Assembly (NCBI GenBank): GCA_003488145.1
Contig: DNMQ01000356.1
Location: 401 to 5,843 of the forward strand
Origin: Pseudomonas sp.
Lineage (GTDB): Bacteria > Pseudomonadota > Gammaproteobacteria > Pseudomonadales > Pseudomonadaceae
DNA length: 5,443 nt
Direction of reading: 5' to 3'
Below the pieces are notes generated by a model, which made no database searches, was not told where the DNA came from, and worked only from the letters and a program-made list of their open reading frames with translations. The position numbers and the translations under genes are program-made. Positions 1 to 5,443 of the stretch are shown here, one piece after another (position 1 is the stretch's first letter; every line of letters begins with the position of its first letter).

Positions 1-525
1 CTGCTGCGCGAGCGCAACATCGAGATGCGCCATCGCCTTTCGCAGCTGATGGACGTGGCCCGCGACAACGATCGTCTGTTCGACAAGACCCGCCGCCTGG
101 TGCTCGACCTGCTCGACGCCAGCAGCCTGGAAGAAGTGGTCAGCGCAGTCGAAGACAGCCTGCGCCATGAATTTCAGGTCCCCTATGTCAGCCTGATCCT
201 GTTCAGCGAAGCCACGCTGCCGGTCGGCCGCTGCGTCAGCACCGGCGAGGCGCAGCAGAGCATCGGCGGGCTGCTCGACGGCGGCAAGACCATCTGCGGC
301 GTACTGCGCCCGCATGAACTGAACTTCCTCTTCGGCGAGGATGGTGGCAGCGTTGGCTCTGCCGCGGTGGTCAGCCTGAACAACCAGCTCGGCGTGCTGG
401 CCATCGGCAGCCCGGACCCGCAGCACTACAAGAGTTCGCTGGGCACGCTGTTTCTCGGCTATATCGCCGAAGTGCTGACCCGCGTGCTGCCGCGCTTCGG
501 CACCCCGCTGCGCTCGGTGCGCTGA
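1..525 (+). CDS. DUF484 family protein (YigA-like), 5'-truncated by the window edge
   Basis: The reading frame is open from base 1 to the TGA at 523-525 (174 residues). The first in-frame ATG, at 25, is internal: the residues before it (LLRERNIE) continue a charged, probably coiled-coil helix (residues 1-39) that normally precedes the GAF-like domain of DUF484 proteins. Residues ~40-165 alternate short strands and helices, with a glycine-rich stretch (VGRCVSTGEAQQSIGGLLDGG) and a hydrophobic strand (GVLAIGSPD), as expected for a GAF-type fold. I see no catalytic motif. The family lies between dapF and xerC in many gammaproteobacteria (yigA in E. coli), and xerC follows here after 66 nt on the same strand. 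Its molecular function is not established; a sensory or scaffolding role is only a guess from the GAF-like fold. The family call is secure from the conserved coiled-coil segment and the gene order. About 50-60 N-terminal residues are probably missing to the left. Confidence 0.88.
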   Translation: MLRERNIEMRHRLSQLMDVARDNDRLFDKTRRLVLDLLDASSLEEVVSAVEDSLRHEFQVPYVSLILFSEATLPVGRCVSTGEAQQSIGGLLDGGKTICGVLRPHELNFLFGEDGGSVGSAAVVSLNNQLGVLAIGSPDPQHYKSSLGTLFLGYIAEVLTRVLPRFGTPLRSVR

Positions 526-591
526 GCACAATTGCAGGCCAACGCCAAGCACCACACGCGCCTGCTCGCTGCCTGAGGCTGGAGCCTGCTC

Positions 592-1491
592 ATGCAGAAC
601 GAACTCGACGCCTACTTCGAATACCTGCGCAGCGCCCGGCAACTGTCGGGCCATTCGCTGGAAGGCTACCGCCGCGACCTGAACAAGCTGCTGGCCCATT
701 GCGAGCGCGAGCAAATAGCCGACTGGCGCGGGCTACAGGGCCGCCACCTGCGCCAGCTGATCGCTGAGCTGCATCGTCAGGGCCAATCCAGCCGCAGCCT
801 GGCACGCCTGCTGTCATCGGTGCGCGGCCTGTATCGCTATCTCAATCAGGAAGGCATCTGCCAACACGACCCGGCGGCCGGTCTGTCGGCGCCGAAAGGC
901 GAACGGCGTCTACCGAAGCTGCTGGATACCGACCGAGCCATGCAGTTGCTCGATGGTGGCGTCGAGGACGACTTCATCGCCCTGCGTGACCAGGCGATGC
1001 TCGAGCTGTTCTATTCGTCCGGTCTGCGCCTGTCGGAACTGGTTGGCCTGAACCTCGACCAGCTCGACCTGCCGGCGGGGCTGGTGCGGGTGCTCGGCAA
1101 GGGCAACAAGGTGCGCGAGCTGCCCGTCGGGCGCAAGGCGCGCGAGGCGTTGCAGGCCTGGTTGCCAATACGCGCGCTGGCCAACCCAGCCGATGGCGCG
1201 GTATTCATCGGCCAGCAGGGCCGTCGCCTCGGCGCCCGCGCCGTGCAGATGCGGGTGCGTCAGGCCGGTGTGCGCGAGCTCGGCCAGCATCTGCATCCGC
1301 ACATGTTGCGTCATAGCTTCGCCAGCCACCTGCTGGAGTCGTCCCAGGACCTGCGCTCGGTGCAGGAGCTGCTCGGCCATGCCGATATCGGCACCACGCA
1401 GATCTACACCCATCTGGACTTTCAGCACCTGGCCAAGGTCTACGATCAGGCGCATCCGCGCGCCAAGCGCAAGCAGGACACCGACACATGA
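592..1491 (+). CDS. xerC: Site-specific tyrosine recombinase XerC
   Basis: This 299-residue protein has the usual XerC length. XerC acts with XerD in the cytoplasm at the dif site, usually under FtsK control, to resolve chromosome dimers by strand exchange through a 3'-phosphotyrosine intermediate. Residues ~1-85 form the SAM-like core-binding domain ([19 protein letters not shown]). Residues ~110-285 form the catalytic domain with every active-site residue in place: Arg146 (SSGLRLSEL), Lys170 (LGKGNK), His237 and Arg240 (HPHMLRHSF), His263 ([10 protein letters not shown]) and the nucleophile Tyr272 (IYTHLDF). The spacing is nearly the same as in E. coli XerC. The ATG at 592 is chosen because GGAG lies at 581-584, 7 nt upstream. 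The stop codon overlaps the start of the next gene by 4 nt (ATGA), which suggests translational coupling. XerC is preferred over XerD or a phage integrase because of the yigA-xerC-yigB neighbourhood. The gene appears intact. Confidence 0.97.
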   Translation: MQNELDAYFEYLRSARQLSGHSLEGYRRDLNKLLAHCEREQIADWRGLQGRHLRQLIAELHRQGQSSRSLARLLSSVRGLYRYLNQEGICQHDPAAGLSAPKGERRLPKLLDTDRAMQLLDGGVEDDFIALRDQAMLELFYSSGLRLSELVGLNLDQLDLPAGLVRVLGKGNKVRELPVGRKAREALQAWLPIRALANPADGAVFIGQQGRRLGARAVQMRVRQAGVRELGQHLHPHMLRHSFASHLLESSQDLRSVQELLGHADIGTTQIYTHLDFQHLAKVYDQAHPRAKRKQDTDT

Positions 1492-2189
1492 GCATCCGCC
1501 TGATCACCTTCGACCTGGACGATACCTTCTGGGAAACCACACCGGCCATCCAGAGCGCCGAGACCGCGCTGCGCGACTGGCTGGCGGTACATGCACCGCG
1601 CCTGGGCGAATTTCCCGTCGAAGCCCTCGGCGCGATCCGCCGCATGCTGGTGGAGCAGGACTCGGCGCTGCGCCACCGTATCAGCGAGCTGCGCCGGCGC
1701 ATCCTGCAGCACGCGCTGCACGATGCCGGCTATCCCGCCGACGAAGCGGACCAGCTGGCCGAACAGGCCTTCCAGGTGTTTCTCGATGCGCGCCACCAGG
1801 TGCAGATTTTCCCGGACGTGCAGCCCACCCTGGAATTTCTCGCCAATCACTACACCCTCGGCGTGATCACCAACGGCAACGCCGACGTGCGCCGCCTGGG
1901 CCTGGCCGACTATTTCCAGTTCACCCTGTGCGCCGAGGAGCTGGGCGTCGGCAAGCCCGACCCGCATCCGTTCCAACAAGCCCTTCGCCTGGGCGATGCG
2001 CGCCCGGAACAGGCCGTGCACGTCGGCGACCACGCGTTGGATGACATCGCCGGAGCGCAACAGGCGGGCATGCGGGCGATCTGGTTCAACCCCAAGCGCG
2101 TCGCCTGGCCGCACGATTACCATCCCGATGCACAGATCCATAGCCTGGCCGAATTGCCCAAGCTGCTGCTCGACTGGCGCGGCGACTGA
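1488..2189 (+). CDS. HAD-superfamily hydrolase, YigB-like (probable FMN / pyrimidine-phosphate phosphatase)
   Basis: This 233-residue cytoplasmic phosphatase has all four HAD motifs. Motif I is FDLDDT, with nucleophile Asp9 and acid/base Asp11. Motif II is ITNGN (Thr128). Motif III is the lysine of GVGKPDP (Lys156). Motif IV is VGDHALDD (Asp181 and Asp185/186), which binds Mg2+. The helical insert at residues ~18-105 between motifs I and II is a C1-type cap that sets substrate choice. The position directly after xerC and the overall likeness match E. coli YigB, which is reported to dephosphorylate FMN and the riboflavin precursor 5-amino-6-(5-phosphoribitylamino)uracil. Transfer of that substrate to this protein is inference, because HAD substrate range is broad. 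The ATG lies inside the xerC stop (4-nt overlap), with AGGA at 1475-1478 as ribosome-binding site. A strong terminator follows 20 nt after the stop, so this is the last gene of the unit. Confidence 0.9.
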   Translation: MSIRLITFDLDDTFWETTPAIQSAETALRDWLAVHAPRLGEFPVEALGAIRRMLVEQDSALRHRISELRRRILQHALHDAGYPADEADQLAEQAFQVFLDARHQVQIFPDVQPTLEFLANHYTLGVITNGNADVRRLGLADYFQFTLCAEELGVGKPDPHPFQQALRLGDARPEQAVHVGDHALDDIAGAQQAGMRAIWFNPKRVAWPHDYHPDAQIHSLAELPKLLLDWRGD

Positions 2190-2209
2190 GCGAAAAGCCA
2201 GACGCCAGA

Positions 2210-2255
2210 TGCGCAAAAGCCCGCCTTGGAGGCGGGCTTTTGCGCAATTCTTTTT
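2210..2255. terminator. Rho-independent terminator, probably bidirectional, between converging genes
   Basis: A perfect 16-bp inverted repeat (2210-2225 and 2231-2246) encloses a 5-nt loop (TTGGA). Its core is AAAAGCCCGCC / GGCGGGCTTTT. On the + strand it is followed by ATTCTTTTT (2247-2255), which fits termination of the yigA-xerC-yigB transcript. In the - direction the TTTT inside the lower stem directly follows the GC core, so it could also stop sutA transcription, perhaps less efficiently. It fills almost the whole gap between the stop codons at 2189 and 2261. Confidence 0.9.
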
Positions 2256-2260
2256 GGTGC

Positions 2261-2590
2261 TCAGATAGGGCGACTGCCGTACTTGCTATCCGGCTTCTTC
2301 GGCGGGTCGGCGACCACATTGGGCTCGACTTCCTGCACTTGGCCGCCACGCGCGAGAAATTCTTCCATGGCTCGCGCCAGTGCATCGCGCTCCTTCTGCT
2401 TGGCTTCCAGGCTCGGCAGTTCGTCCGGTTCCACGGCCTTCGCCTTGGCCTTCTTGGCCGGCGTAGCGCGCTCGCTGTCGGTCCCTTCGTCGTCGAGACT
2501 GTCGTCGCCATCATCGGCAGCGTTCAGCTCTTCCCCTTCCTCCTCGTCGCTTACGTCCAGATCGTCTTGTTCTAGTTCTTCGTCGCTCAT
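2261..2590 (-). CDS. sutA: SutA, RNA-polymerase-associated activator of slow-growth transcription
   Basis: This is a 109-residue acidic protein. Residues 1-40 contain 22 Asp/Glu and should be disordered. Residues 43-54 are Ala/Lys-rich, and residues ~60-82 (PSLEAKQKERDALARAMEEF) form the single predictable helix. The tail ends in the conserved PPKKPDSKYGSRPI. Composition, order and tail match P. aeruginosa SutA (~105 residues), which is known to bind the beta subunit of RNA polymerase and raise expression of ribosomal and other maintenance genes during slow growth or survival. The start is set at 2590 rather than the ATG at 2602, because GAGG at 2597-2600 lies 6 nt before 2590 and overlaps the upstream ATG, which has no ribosome-binding site of its own. 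The yjbQ gene lies upstream on the same strand, 78 nt away, with a -10-like hexamer between. Pseudomonads usually keep sutA, yjbQ and amtB adjacent, which supports the call. Confidence 0.92.
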   Translation of the reverse strand: MSDEELEQDDLDVSDEEEGEELNAADDGDDSLDDEGTDSERATPAKKAKAKAVEPDELPSLEAKQKERDALARAMEEFLARGGQVQEVEPNVVADPPKKPDSKYGSRPI

Positions 2591-2595
2591 GTTCA

Positions 2596-2601
2596 ACCTC
2601 A
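2596..2601 (-). promoter_or_regulatory. Ribosome-binding site that fixes the sutA start
   Basis: The - strand reads TGAGGT here, with the GAGG core 6 nt upstream of the ATG at 2590. The alternative in-frame ATG at 2602 overlaps this site and is preceded by GGCAAGCC, which is a poor Shine-Dalgarno match. The shorter protein (MSDEEL...) is therefore favoured. Confidence 0.7.
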
Positions 2602-2623
2602 TGGCTTGCCAAAGCGGTAGTAA

Positions 2624-2629
2624 GTTATA
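2624..2629 (-). promoter_or_regulatory. Candidate -10 box for sutA
   Basis: The - strand reads TATAAC, five of six bases of the sigma-70 -10 consensus, 33 nt upstream of the sutA ATG. This would give a 5' leader of about 25-30 nt containing the ribosome-binding site. No convincing -35 hexamer is seen at 16-18 nt spacing, so the call rests on the -10 element and its position. Confidence 0.35.
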
Positions 2630-2668
2630 GCCCAGCGATGCGGAAAGACCGACACCGCCAAAAAAAAT

Positions 2669-3094
2669 TCAACTTGCCGTCCCGTGCAGCGTTGCCACAA
2701 TCTGCCGCGCGCCACCCTGGTCGCGGTGCTCTCCGAGATAGATGCCCTGCCAGGTACCGAGTGCCAGCCCCCCATCGCTGACCGGCAGGCTCAACTGGCA
2801 GCCGAGCAGGCTGGCCTTGAAATGCGCCGGCAGATCGTCCGGCCCTTCGTAGTCGTGCTCGTAGCCTCCCTCACCCTGCGGCACCAGGCGATTGAAGAAG
2901 CGCTCGAAATCTCGTCGAACCGCTGCATCGGCATTCTCGTTGATCGTCAGCGAGGCCGAGGTATGCCGCAGCCACAGGTGTAACAGACCGACCCGGCATT
3001 GCCGCAGTTCCGGCAGTGCGTCGAGCAGCTCATCGGTGACGAGATGAAAGCCGCGTGGCCGCGCGCGCAAGGTGATCAGGGTCTGTTGCCACAT
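2669..3094 (-). CDS. YjbQ / UPF0047 family protein (secondary thiamine-phosphate synthase type)
   Basis: This 141-residue cytoplasmic protein belongs to the YjbQ family, whose E. coli member is about the same length and also begins with Met-Trp. Conserved blocks appear in order: [10 protein letters not shown] (residues 14-23), [20 protein letters not shown] (37-56, with His44 and Glu53), [14 protein letters not shown] (78-91, with His80 and His91), and [13 protein letters not shown] (112-124). The conserved histidines and acidic residues cluster in the family's presumed active site. Some E. coli-type members give weak thiamine-phosphate synthase activity when overproduced, hence the usual name, but the physiological reaction is not settled. 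The ATG at 3094 is preferred over the in-frame ATG at 3166. The longer version would add a 24-residue leader absent from the family, and its codons would run into the preceding terminator. The Shine-Dalgarno signal is weak (GAG 9 nt upstream). Confidence 0.9.
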   Translation of the reverse strand: MWQQTLITLRARPRGFHLVTDELLDALPELRQCRVGLLHLWLRHTSASLTINENADAAVRRDFERFFNRLVPQGEGGYEHDYEGPDDLPAHFKASLLGCQLSLPVSDGGLALGTWQGIYLGEHRDQGGARQIVATLHGTAS

Positions 3095-3129
3095 GTTCGA
3101 AGGCTCATGTTCAACGGCTGGTCGCGCGC

Positions 3130-3135
3130 ATTCTA
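3130..3135 (-). promoter_or_regulatory. Candidate -10 box for yjbQ
   Basis: The - strand reads TAGAAT, five of six bases of the sigma-70 -10 consensus, 35 nt upstream of the yjbQ ATG and just after the amt terminator. The expected -35 position falls in the terminator's T-rich end and shows no good TTGACA match. The element suggests independent transcription of yjbQ, but it is weak evidence alone. Confidence 0.35.
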
Positions 3136-3145
3136 GCGTGGCGCC

Positions 3146-3177
3146 AAAAAAAACAAAGGGCGCCAAAAGGCGCCCTT
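3146..3177 (-). terminator. Rho-independent terminator of the ammonium-transporter operon
   Basis: On the - strand a perfect 9-bp GC-rich stem (AAGGGCGCC / GGCGCCCTT, 3169-3177 with 3156-3164) closes a TTTT loop. It is followed by TG and then eight T residues (3146-3153). It begins 19 nt after the stop of the second amt gene. This is a textbook intrinsic terminator, and it separates the transporter unit from yjbQ. A third GGCGCC at 3140-3145, beyond the T-run, could pair alternatively with either arm. Confidence 0.9.
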
Positions 3178-3196
3178 GTCATGAACCAGCGAATCG

Positions 3197-4447
3197 TTAC
3201 TGGCGAGTGAACTCCGGATAGGCTTCCAGACCGCACTCGACGACGTCCACGCCCTCGTATTCCTCTTCCTCGCTGACGCGCAGGCCCATCACCGCCTTGA
3301 TGATGCCCCAGACGATCAGGCTGGCGATGAACACCCAGAGGAAGATCGACACCAGACCCAGCAGCTGGGCACCGAAGGTGGCATCGGCGTTGGTCAGAGG
3401 CACGGCCAGCAAGCCCCACATGCCGGCAACACCATGCACGGAGATGGCACCGACCGGGTCGTCGAGCTTGAGCTTGTCCAGGCCAAGGATGCTGAACACC
3501 ACCAGCACACCACCCACGCCGCCGATCAGGGTCGCCTGCAGAGCGCTCGGGGTCAGCGGTTCGGCAGTGATCGCCACCAGGCCGGCCAGCGCGCCGTTGA
3601 GCACCATGGTCAGGTCGGACTTGCCGAACAGCAGACGCGCGGTGATCAGCGCGGCGATCAGGCCGCCTGCAGCGCCCATGTTGGTGTTGACGAAGACCTG
3701 AGCGACGGCATTGGCGTCTTCGATGGTGCTCATCTTCAGCTGCGAGCCACCGTTGAAGCCGAACCAGCCCATCCACAGGATGAAGGCACCGAGGGTCGCC
3801 AGCGGCATGTTGGCACCGGGGATGGCGTTGATCTGACCGTTCGCACCGTACTTGCCCTTACGCGGACCGAGCAGCAGCACACCCGCCAGAGCAGCCGCCG
3901 CACCGGCCATGTGTACGATGCCCGAGCCGGCGAAGTCGAGGAAACCCGCCGCGTCGAGGAAACCACCGCCCCACTTCCAGAAGCCCTGAACCGGGTAGAT
4001 GAAGCCGGTCATCACCACGGCGAAGGCGATGAACGCCCACAGCTTCATGCGTTCGGCCACCGCACCGGAAACCACCGACATGCAGGTCGCGGCGAACACG
4101 ATCTGGAAGAAGAAGTCGGCACGCGCGGAGTAGTAAGGCGCGTCCTCACCACCGGCGGCGACCACGTCGACGGCGTTCTCGTCTCCGATCAGGAAGCCCA
4201 GGCTCGGCAGGATGCCGCCGTCCGGGCTTGAATACATGATGTAGTAGCCGACCAGCAGATACATGATCGACGCCAGCGCGTAGAGCACGATGTTCTTGGT
4301 GAGGATCTCGGCGGTGTTCTTCGCCCGGACCAGACCGGCTTCGAGCATGGCGAAACCTGCCGCCATCCACATCACCAGCGCTCCGCAGATCACGAAGTAG
4401 AAGGTATCGAGTCCGTACTGGACGGGTATCAATGCAGTGCTATCCAT
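3197..4447 (-). CDS. amtB2: Ammonium transporter, Amt family (second copy, AmtB2-type)
   Basis: This 416-residue inner-membrane channel protein carries ammonium/ammonia into the cell, most likely as a trimer with 11 transmembrane helices per subunit. The pore residues are all visible: Phe114 and Phe118 (FFFQIVF) and Phe231 (GWFGFNGGS) for the phenylalanine gate, Trp228 and Ser235 of the outer site, Asp171 (DFAG), and the twin histidines His179 (SGIVHM) and His338 (ISVHGV). The AER motif (residues 131-133) and the C-terminal regulatory GLRVSEEEEYEG, which contacts PII proteins in the family, are intact. The first helix begins at residue ~11 without a cleavable signal peptide. The ATG at 4447 is supported by AAGAGGTGA (4451-4459) immediately upstream. 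Sequence around the twin histidines and the C-tail (AYPEFTRQ) differs clearly from the upstream amt gene, so this is a distinct subfamily and not a recent duplicate. It lies 123 nt downstream of that gene, in one probable operon. The symbol follows P. stutzeri usage by inference. Confidence 0.95.
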   Translation of the reverse strand: MDSTALIPVQYGLDTFYFVICGALVMWMAAGFAMLEAGLVRAKNTAEILTKNIVLYALASIMYLLVGYYIMYSSPDGGILPSLGFLIGDENAVDVVAAGGEDAPYYSARADFFFQIVFAATCMSVVSGAVAERMKLWAFIAFAVVMTGFIYPVQGFWKWGGGFLDAAGFLDFAGSGIVHMAGAAAALAGVLLLGPRKGKYGANGQINAIPGANMPLATLGAFILWMGWFGFNGGSQLKMSTIEDANAVAQVFVNTNMGAAGGLIAALITARLLFGKSDLTMVLNGALAGLVAITAEPLTPSALQATLIGGVGGVLVVFSILGLDKLKLDDPVGAISVHGVAGMWGLLAVPLTNADATFGAQLLGLVSIFLWVFIASLIVWGIIKAVMGLRVSEEEEYEGVDVVECGLEAYPEFTRQ

Positions 4448-4450
4448 GTT

Positions 4451-4459
4451 TCACCTCTT
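4451..4459 (-). promoter_or_regulatory. Strong ribosome-binding site of the second amt gene
   Basis: The - strand reads AAGAGGTGA, nearly full complementarity to the 16S rRNA 3' end, with the GAGG core 6 nt before the ATG at 4447. It confirms that start and predicts efficient translation independent of the upstream gene. Confidence 0.75.
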
Positions 4460-4491
4460 GCTGTCGCGCTTTGTGCGCTGTTCGGTCCACA

Positions 4492-4517
4492 GGCCATCGC
4501 ATGCCGCGTCGATGGCC
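4492..4517 (-). repeat. Inverted repeat in the gap between the two amt genes
   Basis: A perfect 8-bp inverted repeat (GGCCATCG / CGATGGCC) encloses a 10-nt spacer, 45 nt upstream of the second amt start codon. No T-run follows it on the - strand, so it is not an ordinary terminator. It could be an mRNA processing or stability hairpin, or an operator for a dimeric regulator. Its function is unknown. Confidence 0.55.
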
Positions 4518-4537
4518 GGTGCCGCTTTTCGGATTGG

Positions 4538-4557
4538 CCCCGGGGTTGGCTCCGGGG
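4538..4557 (-). repeat. Short GC-rich inverted repeat just after the first amt gene
   Basis: CCCCGG and CCGGGG (6 bp) flank an 8-nt loop, 13 nt after the TAA of the upstream amt gene. CCGGGGT also occurs here twice in direct orientation (4540-4546 and 4552-4558). No T-run follows on the - strand, so it is at most a transcript-end stabiliser or partial attenuator. Confidence 0.4.
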
Positions 4558-4570
4558 TGCCCTGAATGGA

Positions 4571-5443
4571 TTACAGGTTGTAGCCACGCTCGTTGTGCAG
4601 GCTGAGGTCGAGGCCGATGGTCTCCTGCTCCTCGTTCACCCGCAGGCCCATCACCAGATCGATCGCCTTGAGGATCAGGTAGGTGACGATGCCGGTGTAC
4701 ACCACGGTGAACAGCACGCCCTTGAACTGAATCCACAGCTGCAGGCCGATGTTCTCCACTTCGCCGAAGCCACCCAGCATAGGTGCCGCGAAGATGCCGG
4801 TGAGCAGCGCACCGACGATGCCGCCGATGCCGTGCACACCGAAGGCGTCCAGCGAATCGTCGTAGCCGAGCTTGCGTTTCAGGCTGGTGGCGCAGAAGAA
4901 GCAGACCACTCCGGATACCAGGCCGATGACCAGAGCGCCCATCGGGCCCACTGTGCCGGCAGCCGGCGTGATGGCGACCAGACCGGCAACCACGCCGGAG
5001 GCGATGCCCAGCGCGCTGGGTTTGCCGTGGCCGATCCACTCGGCGAACATCCAGCCCAGCGCCGCAGCGGCAGTTGCGATCTGCGTGACCAGCATGGCCA
5101 TGCCGGCCGTACCGTTGGCGGCGATGGCCGAGCCCGCATTGAAGCCGAACCAGCCGACCCAGAGCATTGCGGCACCGACCAGGGTCAGGCCCAGGTTGTG
5201 CGGCGCCATCGGCGTGGTCGGATAGCCCTTGCGCTTGCCCAGCACCAGGCAGGCCACCAGGCCGGCGATACCAGCGTTGCTGTGCCCCACGGTGCCGCCA
5301 GCGAAATCGAGCACGCCCCAACCCCAACTTCGGCCCACGTCGCCGCGCCAGACCATTGGCGCGATCGGCGCGTCGGACAGGCGGGACCAGACGCCCAGGA
5401 ACTCAAGCATTGCGGAGAACTGCAGTGGTCCGGGAAGGGCGCG
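4571..5443 (-). CDS. amtB: Ammonium transporter AmtB, N-terminal part beyond the window edge
   Basis: The frame is open from the right edge to the TAA at 4571, giving 290 C-terminal residues of an AmtB inner-membrane ammonium channel. Numbered within this fragment, the pore elements seen are Asp46 (LDFAGGT), the twin histidines His54 and His204 (AFGVHG), and Trp98 and Phe101 (GWFGFNAGS). The PII-binding C-tail (GLRVNEEQETIGLDL) ends in HNERGYNL, like E. coli-type AmtB. The ATG at 5410 is internal: 11 upstream codons (RALPGPLQFSA) continue the conserved helix, and roughly 140-150 residues with the signal peptide and first helices are missing. Residues 56-290 are canonical. Residues 1-55 (5279-5443) are not: the family's AER reads PGP, IAH reads IAP, WxGG reads WRGD, and the residues either side of the first pore histidine are Gly and Ser instead of Val and Ile. 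The family assignment is certain, but the integrity of this end is not. A glnK gene is expected further right. Confidence 0.93.
   Translation of the reverse strand, partial: RALPGPLQFSAMLEFLGVWSRLSDAPIAPMVWRGDVGRSWGWGVLDFAGGTVGHSNAGIAGLVACLVLGKRKGYPTTPMAPHNLGLTLVGAAMLWVGWFGFNAGSAIAANGTAGMAMLVTQIATAAAALGWMFAEWIGHGKPSALGIASGVVAGLVAITPAAGTVGPMGALVIGLVSGVVCFFCATSLKRKLGYDDSLDAFGVHGIGGIVGALLTGIFAAPMLGGFGEVENIGLQLWIQFKGVLFTVVYTGIVTYLILKAIDLVMGLRVNEEQETIGLDLSLHNERGYNL

Noticed and set aside
526..591. Gap between the DUF484 gene and xerC checked for promoter, hairpin or small gene
   Set aside because: Apart from the xerC ribosome-binding site, nothing stands out; co-transcription with the upstream gene is likely.
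1193..2044. Open frame on the + strand spanning the xerC/yigB junction (283 residues)
   Set aside because: It has Arg/Ala/Pro/Ser-rich shadow composition, overlaps two intact conserved genes and has no domain.
2659..2668. Run of eight T on the - strand right after the yjbQ stop, as a possible terminator
   Set aside because: I could find no convincing GC-rich hairpin immediately upstream within the end of yjbQ, so the T-run alone is not enough.
3095..3166. Extended yjbQ start giving 24 extra residues
   Set aside because: The extra residues do not fit the family, which starts at Met-Trp, and they would be encoded in the promoter/terminator gap.
3434..4231. Long open frame on the + strand opposite the second amt gene (265 residues)
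   Set aside because: It is a high-GC antisense shadow: His/Gln/Arg/Glu-rich, without recognisable domains, and fully inside a clearly conserved transporter gene.
4440..5327. Long open frame on the - strand in another phase across the amtB end and the intergenic gap (295 residues)
   Set aside because: Its product is extremely Arg/Gly-rich with no family resemblance, while the overlapping frame encodes unmistakable AmtB.
5408..5410. ATG as possible start of the edge amtB
   Set aside because: Codons upstream to the window edge continue a conserved Amt transmembrane segment (FSAM), and several helices would be missing.

Overview
The window looks like an ordinary core-chromosome segment of a high-GC gammaproteobacterium, most probably Pseudomonas sensu lato. 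The strongest evidence is a small acidic protein that matches SutA, an RNA-polymerase-binding factor of pseudomonads, next to a YjbQ-family gene and two ammonium transporter genes. A pair of adjacent amt genes is known from P. stutzeri-type genomes (glnK-amtB1-amtB2), so that branch or a near relative such as the P. mendocina group is plausible. The species cannot be fixed from this sequence alone.

Layout. Bases 1-2189 on the + strand hold the 3' part of a DUF484/YigA-like gene, then xerC and a YigB-like HAD phosphatase that overlaps xerC by 4 nt. This is the yigA-xerC-yigB order also found in E. coli downstream of dapF, so dapF is expected just left of the window. Bases 2210-2255 carry a strong hairpin and T-run that serves as a shared terminator for two converging transcription units. 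Bases 2261-5443 are all on the - strand. In transcription order they hold an amtB-type ammonium transporter truncated by the right edge, a second and different Amt-family transporter with its own rho-independent terminator, yjbQ, and sutA.

How the genes work together. XerC is half of the XerC/XerD system that resolves chromosome dimers at dif. Its neighbours yigA and yigB are conserved companions without an established link to recombination. The two transporters form a nitrogen-scavenging unit, presumably with glnK beyond the right edge and under NtrC control. The yjbQ and sutA genes each have a short upstream gap with a -10-like hexamer, so they are probably separate short units rather than part of the amt operon.

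Nothing in the window looks like a mobile element, CRISPR array, RNA gene or undescribed system. The most noteworthy observation is at the right edge. The last ~165 bases of the truncated amtB carry many substitutions at positions that are nearly invariant in the Amt family, although the frame stays open and the rest of the gene is fully canonical. This looks like poor sequence at a contig end, or otherwise a recently decaying or divergent gene segment. The amtB1-amtB2 gap also holds two unexplained inverted repeats and a weak sigma-54-like site.
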